A DNA stretch of 37,928 bases from Acidobacteriota bacterium. GTDB taxonomy: Bacteria; Acidobacteriota; Vicinamibacteria; Vicinamibacterales; CAVVIG01. Where the stretch lies: positions 1 through 37,928 of the forward strand of contig JADGOC010000020.1 in the NCBI GenBank assembly GCA_017883165.1, in the 5' to 3' direction. Positions 16,093 through 23,208 of the stretch are shown here, in pieces. Both the position numbers and the translations under genes were made by a program. Numbering within the stretch: position 1 is the first letter of the stretch; the number at the start of each line of letters is the position of its first letter. Under the pieces are notes generated by a model. It did not search any database. It was not told the DNA's origin and was given only the letters and a program-made list of their open reading frames with translations.

Positions 16093-18753
16093 CTACCGTG
16101 CGGCGGTCGGCGCGGCCTGGGAGCGGCGAGAGAGCACGAACGCGGTGAGATCCGCGGCTTCGCCAGGTTCGAAGCGCGGCCACGGCAGATTGCGGGAGCG
16201 GAGCTCTTGGTCCATCTTCGGCGCGTGATCCCACATCGCGGCGATGATGGCGATCGGCTCGTCGAGGTCCGTGATCGTCGAGAGGTCGGGACCAATGCGC
16301 TTGCCCCCGCCTATCGAATGACAGGGTGAACATTTCTTGATGAAGAGTTCTCCGCCCCGATCGGGATTGCCCGACACGGTCGCGTAGTTGACGAAATACA
16401 GGTACGCGAGGATGTCCGCCATCTCCTGTCCGGAGAACGACACCCGCGGAATGTTCCGCCGCGCGAGCTCCGCGGTCATGCCCTGGCTGTGGTTCCACAT
16501 CAGTCCGGCGAGCGACGAGATGGAACCGACGAACTCCCGTCCGCGCCGGCCGAGGTCGGGGCCGCCATGGCCGCCGATGCCCGCGACGGCATGGCACTGG
16601 TCACAGCGCTTGCTGGCGAAGAGCTCCCGCCCGCGGCGGGGACTCCCCGGTTCGAAGTACACGCGTTCGTCGGTTGCGCCCCCGCTGCCGGCCTGGAGAA
16701 AGGCGAGCAGGTCACCCATTTCGCGTCCTTCGAACTTCGGCCACGCGATGCCCTGGCCGCGCATGACGGTGGCCATCTCGGCGCCGTGGTTCCACATCAC
16801 CTGCGCGAGAAAAATGGAGGAGAAGCGCCCCTTGTACCGTGACAGATCGGGCCCGGGCTTGTCCCACGCGCCGGCCCCGTGGCAGCGCGTGCACCCCTTC
16901 CCGGCGAACACCGCTTTCCCCGCCGCGGGATTGCCCGGCTGTCCGACCTCGGTGAGGTAGTAGCGATAGGCGGTGAGAAACGCGACGAGGTCCGCCATCT
17001 CACGGCTGGTCAGCGTGGGCGGCTGGATCTTCATGTCCAGCATCTTTTCCCGCATCACCGGCGCGTGATTCCAGAACGAGCCCGCCAGGTCCATGACCGT
17101 GCCGCGGAAGTGCAGACGGCCGAGGTCGGGTCCGACGCGCGTGGCGTTTCCCGCGAGGGCGTGGCAGCGCACGCAGCCCTTCTCGACAAACAGGAGCGCG
17201 CCGGTCGTCGGATTGTCCGGCAGCTCGATCGACAGCGTGATGTCGCGACCGGTGCGGCTCGGTTGCGCGCTCGCACGATCGGGCCGTCCGACCGCCGGCG
17301 CCGCCGGCCGTGTCTGCCCGAAGGCCACGGCGGATCCACCGACGACCAGGATCAACACGACGCCCAGCGTCGTCCGCGCGAGCCCGGGGACCGTGCGTGC
17401 CGGTCCGTGACCGGGCGGCAGGTGCAATCGTCCGACGGTGGCGGCTCCCGCCGGGTCGCCCGCAGCCTCGGACGTCTCGGCAGACAGCTCCCAGATCGAA
17501 ATGATCGGGAACAGTTTGGTGAAGCCCATGTAGAGTAGCGCGAAGGCGGCGAAGCAGCCCGCCATCAGCGACCACTCGACCCAGCTCGGTTTATATACGA
17601 ACGTGTGCACAGGCGCGCGCGGGTTCGAGAGCGACGGCACGACAATCGTGAAGCGCTCCAGCCACATGCCGATGTTGACCGAGATCGAGGCGATGAGCGT
17701 GCCGGCGATCGTCCGCGTGCGGTTGTTCGCGAGAATCGTGAACGGCACGATGAAGCAGAAGACGAGCATGGCCCAGAAGAGCGGCGCGAAGGGTCCGAAC
17801 AGCTTCGCGTTGAACACGTTCAGCTCGTTGGGCTCCTGCGCGTACCACGTCGTCAGATACTCGGCGAACGTGAAGTAGAGCCACAGGCACGCCATCACGA
17901 GCAGCAGGAGGCCGAGATTGTTGAAGTGCACCGGCTGCAGGTAGCGCTCGAGGCCATAGACCTTCCGCACGACCACCATGGCCGTGATGATCGCCGCGAT
18001 CCCAGAGAAGATCGCGCCGACGACGAAGTAGGGGCCGAAGATCGAGGAGTGCCACATCGGCTGGATCGTCATCCCAAAGACCCACGACACGACCGTGTGG
18101 ACCGACACCGCTACCGGGATGACCCCGATGGCCATGATCGAAATGGTCTTCTCCAGCCGATGCCACTGGTGTGGGGCGCCGGTCCAGCCGTTCGCGAGCC
18201 GCCCGTAGAACACGTGCCGCCAGCCGGTCGTGCGGTCGCGCAGCAGGGCGATGTCAGGAATCAGCGGCAGGTACAGGTAGATCGAGCTGCACATCAGATA
18301 GACGGTGATGCTCGACACGTCCCAGATGAGCGGCGATCGCAGATGCGGGTGCAGGATGACGTTCAAGGCCCGGTCGGGTCTGCCGAGATCGAGCAGGACG
18401 TTGCCGACGCCGAAGAACAGCACGAGCACCGTGATGACTTCGGCCATGCGCGTGATCGGACGCCGCCACTCCGCCTGCACGATTCGCAGGATCGCGGAGA
18501 TGAGCGTGCCGGCGTGCGAGACGCCGACGAAGAACACGAAATTCGTGATGTAGAGGCCCCAGTACACCGGGCGTCCCAGGTTCGTGGCGCCAAGACCGTG
18601 CGTGAGCTGCCACGTCCACGCGAACAGTGCCCACCCGACCACCGCGGCGAGCGCCATCGCCCACAGCCTGAAGCTGCGGCCGATGGTGAAGATCGGCGCG
18701 ATGATCTCGTCGTGAGACGCGTCGGCCGTCGATGCCGGGAGCGGTGCGTCCAT
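16093..18753 (-). CDS. NrfD-type membrane quinone subunit fused to four cytochrome c domains
   Basis: ATG 18753 starts one base after the ferredoxin stop, with GAAGGGG just upstream. The 886-residue protein has an NrfD/PsrC-like part of about ten membrane helices (residues 15-455), one more helix at about 470-490, then an exported region with four tandem cytochrome c domains. Haem motifs are CVRCH (527), CTRCH (621), CDQCH (717) and CSPCH (808), 91-96 residues apart. Each unit repeats a GPDL block, a W(N/D)H block and a Met/Phe-rich end, so they arose by internal duplication. Family knowledge: NrfD subunits exchange electrons with quinone and partner with a four-cluster ferredoxin, encoded just upstream. 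A fused tetraheme tail is not part of Qrc, ACIII or Nrf as I know them; it would give an electron exit wire at the periplasmic face. It is the last gene of the operon. Confidence 0.88.
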   Translation of the reverse strand: MDAPLPASTADASHDEIIAPIFTIGRSFRLWAMALAAVVGWALFAWTWQLTHGLGATNLGRPVYWGLYITNFVFFVGVSHAGTLISAILRIVQAEWRRPITRMAEVITVLVLFFGVGNVLLDLGRPDRALNVILHPHLRSPLIWDVSSITVYLMCSSIYLYLPLIPDIALLRDRTTGWRHVFYGRLANGWTGAPHQWHRLEKTISIMAIGVIPVAVSVHTVVSWVFGMTIQPMWHSSIFGPYFVVGAIFSGIAAIITAMVVVRKVYGLERYLQPVHFNNLGLLLLVMACLWLYFTFAEYLTTWYAQEPNELNVFNAKLFGPFAPLFWAMLVFCFIVPFTILANNRTRTIAGTLIASISVNIGMWLERFTIVVPSLSNPRAPVHTFVYKPSWVEWSLMAGCFAAFALLYMGFTKLFPIISIWELSAETSEAAGDPAGAATVGRLHLPPGHGPARTVPGLARTTLGVVLILVVGGSAVAFGQTRPAAPAVGRPDRASAQPSRTGRDITLSIELPDNPTTGALLFVEKGCVRCHALAGNATRVGPDLGRLHFRGTVMDLAGSFWNHAPVMREKMLDMKIQPPTLTSREMADLVAFLTAYRYYLTEVGQPGNPAAGKAVFAGKGCTRCHGAGAWDKPGPDLSRYKGRFSSIFLAQVMWNHGAEMATVMRGQGIAWPKFEGREMGDLLAFLQAGSGGATDERVYFEPGSPRRGRELFASKRCDQCHAVAGIGGHGGPDLGRRGREFVGSISSLAGLMWNHSQGMTAELARRNIPRVSFSGQEMADILAYLYFVNYATVSGNPDRGGELFIKKCSPCHSIGGGKRIGPDLSTITDLDEPIAIIAAMWDHAPKMDQELRSRNLPWPRFEPGEAADLTAFVLSRRSQAAPTAAR

Positions 18754-18754
18754 G

Positions 18755-19429
18755 CTATTCCCCTTCACGCAGGTAGATGACCTTCGGCTTGGTCCCCAGT
18801 TCTTCCATCCATCGAAACGCGCGCGCGCTGGCGGCCAGCGCCGCCACCTCGCTGTGCGGATCGTCGAGGTCGCCGAACACCATCGCTTCACCCGGACACG
18901 TTTGCACGCACGCCGGCACGTAGTCTTCCGGAGCCAGATCACGTCCCTCGGCCCGCGCGCGCTCGCGGGCCGCCATCAGACGGTGGTGGCAGAACGTGCA
19001 TTTCTCGACCACGCCCTTGGGCCGCACAGACACGTCGGGATTCATCATCGGCGTCATCGCGTCGGGCCACTCGGGCGTGGTCCAGTTGAACACCTTGACG
19101 GCATACGGGCACGCGTTCGTGCAATAGCGGCAGCCGATGCACCGGGGGTACACCTGCGCGACGATGCCCTCGGGGTTGAGATAGGTGGCGCTCGTCGGGC
19201 ACACGTCGGTGCACGGCGGACGATCGCAGTGCTGGCACATCAACGGCATCGCCGTGCCGGTCGCGCCTGGCGCGTCCGCGGCCACCAGCTGAATCCATGT
19301 CATCAACCGGCCCGCTTTCGTCGTCGTGGGCGTCGAGAACGAGACGTTGTTCTCGTGCTTGCACGCCACGACGCACGCCTGACAGGCGGTGCAGCGGTCG
19401 AGATCGATCACGAGGCCCCAGCGCGACAT
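18755..19429 (-). CDS. Four-cluster ferredoxin subunit (NrfC/DmsB/QrcC-like)
   Basis: The 224-residue protein carries four [4Fe-4S] motifs: CTACQACVVAC near residue 13, CQHCDRPPCTDVCP near 65, CIGCRYCTNACPY near 97, and a split fourth set (CTFCHH near 143 and CVQTCPG near 177). This is the standard electron-transfer subunit of the DmsB/NrfC/PsrB group. It should pass electrons between the molybdopterin-type subunit and the NrfD subunit. It has no signal peptide and would be exported together with the Tat-borne partner. In ACIII this domain is fused to the ActB chain; here, as in Qrc, it is separate. It starts ten bases after the stop of the upstream gene. Confidence 0.94.
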   Translation of the reverse strand: MSRWGLVIDLDRCTACQACVVACKHENNVSFSTPTTTKAGRLMTWIQLVAADAPGATGTAMPLMCQHCDRPPCTDVCPTSATYLNPEGIVAQVYPRCIGCRYCTNACPYAVKVFNWTTPEWPDAMTPMMNPDVSVRPKGVVEKCTFCHHRLMAARERARAEGRDLAPEDYVPACVQTCPGEAMVFGDLDDPHSEVAALAASARAFRWMEELGTKPKVIYLREGE

Positions 19430-19439
19430 CAGTTCTCCT

Positions 19440-21692
19440 CTACACTTGCGTGACGCGGACGTTCATCGGGCCGGTCGGATCGCTCCGCCCCCAGAGGCTG
19501 CGCACATCGGCCGTCATCAGCTGCGCCCAGCGCCCGCCGGGCTTGAGCGCCGGCACGTACGCCACTGCAACAGTGTCGAGCGGCATCCGCTCGACGACCA
19601 TTGCCACCGCGTCAATCGAGCCCGCGGCGGAGGTGATGCGAACCGGCGATCCCTGATCGAGACCCGCAGCTCGCGCGGTCTCGGGCGCAAGCTCCGCCCA
19701 GACACGCCAGGGGCTGCCCTCCGGCTGGCCGAGCAGTTCGAAGAGCACCGGCTGGTTCGGACTGCCCATCTGGTTGGCGCAGGCCGGCGTGAACAGGGTG
19801 AGCCGCAGCGGGAACTCGCGGGACGCCGCGGGCTGATCCGCCGCGCGCTGGAACGACGCGGGCACCACGGCCGGCTGCAATCCCCCGGCATTGGCGGCGG
19901 CCGCTTCGATCGGCATCGCCGGCGGCACCAACGTGAGACCACGCTGGGCGAGCCGCCGTCGGATTGCGCCGGAGGCGAAGAACGGGTCCATCCAGCCACC
20001 CGCGCGCAGGGCGGCCTCGCCGAACTCCTCGCGCGATGGGGCCGGCGCCACCCACCAGCCGCCGGTTTCGAGCTGCTGCACCCACTCGGTCTGAAACACG
20101 TTCGCGTACAACGTGCCGTGCCTCAGGCCCCACAAGCGATCCAGCTCCGCTTTGACGACATCGGCGTCGGCGCGCCACGCGTAGCCGGCGGCGACGTCGC
20201 CGCCGAGTTTCGCGGCCGTGGCGCCAAGCACGTCGACCAGACCGCGCGTGTCGAGACGCGCGACGGCCACCGGTTTCGCGCACGCGACTTTCTGCAGCGT
20301 GTCCGTGGTCGGCGGCGCGAGCGCGTGCCAGCTCTCGAGGGGGGTGTGCGTCGGCAGCAGGAGGTCGGCGACTGACGCCGCTTCGTCGAGGTACGGCGAG
20401 AAGCTGACGACGAAATCGCAGTGCTCGAACAGTGGCATCAGATCGTGAGGCGACGAGGCCGCGCGGAGCGGCGAGGCGTCGCGCAGGGCGACGACGGCGG
20501 GTGGCTTGGCGCCGCTGGCGAGGCGCGACAATTCCGAAGCGGCGCTGATCGGTTCGGGAGCGGTTCGGGCCACCGCGGATTCGTACACGCCGCCGGGGCG
20601 ATCCAGAGCGCCGACGAGTGCGTTCAGCGCCAGCACGGCGTCGACCAGATCGGGACGCGCATCGGCGGCCACCACGACGAGCGGCTGCGGCGTCGCGGCG
20701 AGCTCTCTGGCGAGGCGCAGCAACGTCACGACCGGCACGCCGGTGGCGACCGCCACGTTGTCCGGCGTGTACCGCGCCACGACTTCGCGCTCGAAGTCGG
20801 CGAGGTTTCCGCCGAGCTCAGCGAGAAGATCGCGATCGACACGGTCTTCGCGCAGCAGAACCGACGCGATGCCGTACGCCAGAAACGCCTGACGGTCGGC
20901 GGGTACCGGGAGCCACTCGTCCGCTTTTCGTGCCGTCAGCGATCGGCGGCCTTCGAGGTGCACGAAGCGGCCTCGCGAGCGGCCGCCGCCGCGCCTGAAC
21001 CGCCCGTAACTGCGCTGGGTCCAGACCGGTCCGAGCCAGTCCTCGACGAGAGGCGCACCGAACGAGAGCACGTAGGAGGCTCGCTCGACATCGAAGATCG
21101 GCTCGCCGCCGGCGCCAACGAGCGCGCCCATCCGTGGCGCGAGTCGCGCGCTCCCCGCGGCGAGCGTCCACGCGACGCGCGCGCCGAGCGGCGTCCAGAA
21201 CTGGGTCCACGCATCGGCGAGGGCGCCCTGCTCCTCGGCCGCCAGTGCCAGCACGCCGCGCCGGTCGGCTCGCGCGCGCCCGAGATGCGTGGTCAGGATC
21301 TGGATGGCGTCGGCCCAGGCGATCGGCTCGAAGCGTCCTTCCTCTCGGCGTCCCACGCGTCGCGCGGGACCGACGAGTCGATCGGGGTCGAAGTAGGCTT
21401 CGAGCGCCGCCTGGCCCTTGGCGCACAGGCGTCCTCGGGAGACGGGACAGACCGGATTCCCTTCGAGCTTCACGGGCGTGCGGTCCATCAGGCGCACACG
21501 GAGGCCGCAAGCGGCCGGGCATTCCCGGCAGACGCTGGTCGCCCACGTTTCGACTGCCTGCTCGTGCCAGGCCCCGGCGCGCTCGTCGGCCCGCGACAGC
21601 CACCGGCGCCCGACCTGGCCGAGCGTGATGCCCGCGACGGTCGCCCCGCCGTAGACGAGAAAATCTCGACGGTTGAATGATGTGGGGCTCAT
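19440..21692 (-). CDS. Molybdopterin-oxidoreductase-like, Tat-exported subunit (QrcB/ActB-like)
   Basis: ATG 21692 overlaps the TGA of the pentaheme gene (ATGA), giving 750 residues. The N-terminus has a Tat signal (NRRDFLVYGGATVAG), so the protein is exported folded. A [4Fe-4S] site follows, with CRECPAACG and the fourth cysteine in LCAKG. The rest has the molybdopterin oxidoreductase fold order, including the C-terminal dinucleotide-binding-like region near residues 640-750. In Qrc and ACIII the corresponding subunits lack molybdenum cofactor and only carry electrons; which applies here cannot be decided from sequence. Position between a pentaheme cytochrome and a ferredoxin/NrfD pair points to a quinone:cytochrome oxidoreductase rather than a reductase for a small molecule such as polysulfide or nitrate. 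Confidence 0.85.
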   Translation of the reverse strand: MSPTSFNRRDFLVYGGATVAGITLGQVGRRWLSRADERAGAWHEQAVETWATSVCRECPAACGLRVRLMDRTPVKLEGNPVCPVSRGRLCAKGQAALEAYFDPDRLVGPARRVGRREEGRFEPIAWADAIQILTTHLGRARADRRGVLALAAEEQGALADAWTQFWTPLGARVAWTLAAGSARLAPRMGALVGAGGEPIFDVERASYVLSFGAPLVEDWLGPVWTQRSYGRFRRGGGRSRGRFVHLEGRRSLTARKADEWLPVPADRQAFLAYGIASVLLREDRVDRDLLAELGGNLADFEREVVARYTPDNVAVATGVPVVTLLRLARELAATPQPLVVVAADARPDLVDAVLALNALVGALDRPGGVYESAVARTAPEPISAASELSRLASGAKPPAVVALRDASPLRAASSPHDLMPLFEHCDFVVSFSPYLDEAASVADLLLPTHTPLESWHALAPPTTDTLQKVACAKPVAVARLDTRGLVDVLGATAAKLGGDVAAGYAWRADADVVKAELDRLWGLRHGTLYANVFQTEWVQQLETGGWWVAPAPSREEFGEAALRAGGWMDPFFASGAIRRRLAQRGLTLVPPAMPIEAAAANAGGLQPAVVPASFQRAADQPAASREFPLRLTLFTPACANQMGSPNQPVLFELLGQPEGSPWRVWAELAPETARAAGLDQGSPVRITSAAGSIDAVAMVVERMPLDTVAVAYVPALKPGGRWAQLMTADVRSLWGRSDPTGPMNVRVTQV

Positions 21693-22162
21693 CGGTGACA
21701 CGCCGCGCAATCCTCGGAGGCGCCCTCACGATTGTGGCAGGCCAGACACGTCTTCATTTCGATCCGCACGGGAGCGACGCCGAGCGGAGCCATTCGCTCG
21801 CGCATCTTGCCGTGGCACGACTCGCAGTCGAGCTTCGCGAGCGTGACGTGCCGGCGATGCGAGAACATCACGTGATCGGGCACGTGCGTCACCTGGACCC
21901 ACGCGATCGGCGGCTCGCGCTGCGCGGTGCTGGCCATGGCGCGCCCCGGAATCGTCGAGTGGCATTTCGCGCACATCGCGGCGTTGGGAATCCCGGCATG
22001 CGCGGTGGTCGCGGCCCCGCGATGGCAGACCGTGCACGCGACCCCCTGGTGCTTCGCGTGGGGAAACGCGATCGGCTGCCGCACCGGCGAGGGCGGCAGC
22101 ACCACGATCCAGGCCGCGGCCACGAGTCCCGTCACGAGCGCCGCGCCAAAGTAGCGGAGCAT
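21689..22162 (-). CDS. Pentaheme cytochrome c (QrcA/ActA-like)
   Basis: This 157-residue protein has an N-terminal membrane anchor or signal helix (about residues 5-22) and five CxxCH motifs: CTVCH, CAKCH, CESCH, CLACH and CAACH. Histidines such as those in FPHAKH and FSHRRH are placed as distal ligands in the manner of class III multihaem cytochromes. ActA of alternative complex III carries five haems and QrcA six; both sit at the periplasmic side next to the molybdopterin-like subunit, which is also the order here. It starts one base after the preceding stop and overlaps the next gene by four bases, so expression of the complex is tightly coupled. Confidence 0.87.
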   Translation of the reverse strand: MLRYFGAALVTGLVAAAWIVVLPPSPVRQPIAFPHAKHQGVACTVCHRGAATTAHAGIPNAAMCAKCHSTIPGRAMASTAQREPPIAWVQVTHVPDHVMFSHRRHVTLAKLDCESCHGKMRERMAPLGVAPVRIEMKTCLACHNREGASEDCAACHR

Positions 22163-22163
22163 G

Positions 22164-22580
22164 TCAGAAGCCGGGCGTCTTGGGCTGACCCGCCATCTTC
22201 TTGTCGTAGAGGGCCTTCTTGCGGATCTTCGAGTCGTAGGTCACGAATTCGAAGATCTGCTTGCCCTCGTCCGCGCTGATGAGCGTCCCGGCCTTGCGCA
22301 TCATCCGCTTGACGTAGCGCTCCCACTCGTCATCGGTCGCGAACTCGCAGTTGATCGCGCGCGCCAGCGTGTGGCAGTTGGTGCACTTCTTGGCGAAAAG
22401 CTTGTACTTCGCCTGCATGTCGGGCGGGTACTTCGACACGTTGATCGTGGCCGGCCCTTTGTCGTACGCCAGGATGCGCGCGTCGACCGGCACCTCTTTG
22501 TCTTGTTCCTGGGCGATCGCGCGGACGAACCCGGCGAGCGCGATCACACTGAGCACGGCAGCGACGATTGCCCGTTTCAT
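22164..22580 (-). CDS. Monohaem cytochrome c
   Basis: ATG 22580 has GGAGG seven bases upstream and gives a clean Sec signal peptide (RAIVAAVLSVIALAGFVRAIA); an earlier in-frame start at 22643 lies inside the upstream gene. The mature part holds one CTNCH haem site, a WERYVKRMMRKAG block, and EGKQIFEFVTYDS, a pattern shared with small periplasmic cytochromes and with the C-terminal haem domain of some reaction-centre cytochromes. A sixth-ligand methionine is possible in KRMMRK. It probably ferries electrons between the pentaheme subunit and other carriers. Exact class uncertain. Confidence 0.82.
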   Translation of the reverse strand: MKRAIVAAVLSVIALAGFVRAIAQEQDKEVPVDARILAYDKGPATINVSKYPPDMQAKYKLFAKKCTNCHTLARAINCEFATDDEWERYVKRMMRKAGTLISADEGKQIFEFVTYDSKIRKKALYDKKMAGQPKTPGF

Positions 22581-22600
22581 GTCAGACCTCCAACGTCGGT

Positions 22601-23044
22601 TCAACGCCATTTCGATTTCTCCGTTTTCGGATAGAGGCTCCACAGGTACTCCACGAGATCGGCCACGTCGGCGTCGCTCATCTGCCCCGCCCAGCCGGGC
22701 ATGCGATACGGCGGGCGCGGGCCGTTCGGGTCTTTCTTGCCAACCGTGGCCAGCCCGTCGAGGATCTTCTTGCGCAGCTCGGGGCGCGTGTAGCCCTCCG
22801 CGACATACGTGATGCCCGGCACCTTGCCGTCGGTTTCGGCGTTCGGGTTCGAGAACCCGCCCTTCCCGTCCGGTCCATGGCAGATCGAGCAGCCGTAGCG
22901 CGCGTAGACCGCGTGGCCGCGCTCGATCGCGGAGGCGCCGACGACCTCCGGCGTTCGCACGGGCTGCGGCGCCGGCGATCGCATCGCGAGCCGGAGGCCG
23001 TAGCCAGCCAGCACCAGTGCGACCACCACAACGACACGTCTCAT
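22601..23044 (-). CDS. Class I monohaem cytochrome c, membrane-anchored
   Basis: The 147-residue protein has an uncleaved-looking N-terminal helix (RRVVVVVALVLAGYGLRLAM), one CSICHGPDGKG haem site near residue 52, and a PPYRMPGW segment near 113 that supplies the axial methionine, all standard for class I cytochromes. It is first in the six-gene operon. The 40-bp element at 23064-23103 starts only 20 bases upstream of its ATG. GGAG is present just two bases before the ATG, an unusually short spacing. It is a likely mobile carrier or docking cytochrome toward the outer-membrane pair. Confidence 0.88.
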   Translation of the reverse strand: MRRVVVVVALVLAGYGLRLAMRSPAPQPVRTPEVVGASAIERGHAVYARYGCSICHGPDGKGGFSNPNAETDGKVPGITYVAEGYTRPELRKKILDGLATVGKKDPNGPRPPYRMPGWAGQMSDADVADLVEYLWSLYPKTEKSKWR

Positions 23045-23063
23045 GGCTCCAAGTTAGGCGACG

Positions 23064-23103
23064 GAAATGAATTGACGGTGAAAGTCCGGTTAAAACGCGT
23101 TAA
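23064..23103 (-). promoter_or_regulatory. Shared 40-bp promoter/operator element, copy A
   Basis: Positions 23076-23103 are identical, base for base, to 27006-27033, and the flanking block 23064-23075 matches at 7 of 12. On the minus strand it contains TTAACGCGTTTTAAC, a direct repeat of TTAAC with a 10-bp period, the spacing used by OmpR-family regulators; it also holds the palindrome AACGCGTT. The second TTAACC and a TCATTT are 17 bases apart, where -35 and -10 would be, though TCATTT is a poor -10. It precedes the six-gene cytochrome/quinone oxidoreductase operon. Confidence 0.75.
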
Positions 23104-23150
23104 CCAAGCGTGGCGGAGTGGAGGCACAGAGACGTATGGCCACAGAGGCT

Positions 23151-23198
23151 CAGAGACACGGAGACACTCAAGAAATTCTCCGTGTCTCCGTGTCTCTG
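23151..23198. terminator. Strong 17-bp hairpin between the two cytochrome operons
   Basis: Arms 23151-23167 and 23182-23198 are perfectly complementary over 17 bp, with a 14-base loop. The core CAGAGACACGGAGACAC resembles the dispersed 'cacagagacacggagaca' repeats common in environmental genomes, and a degenerate partial copy lies at 23124-23148. It sits just after the stop of the outer-membrane barrel gene, so it could end that transcript or shield its mRNA. No U-tract follows, so it is not a standard intrinsic terminator. Confidence 0.6.
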
Positions 23199-23208
23199 TG
23201 GCTCTCTT

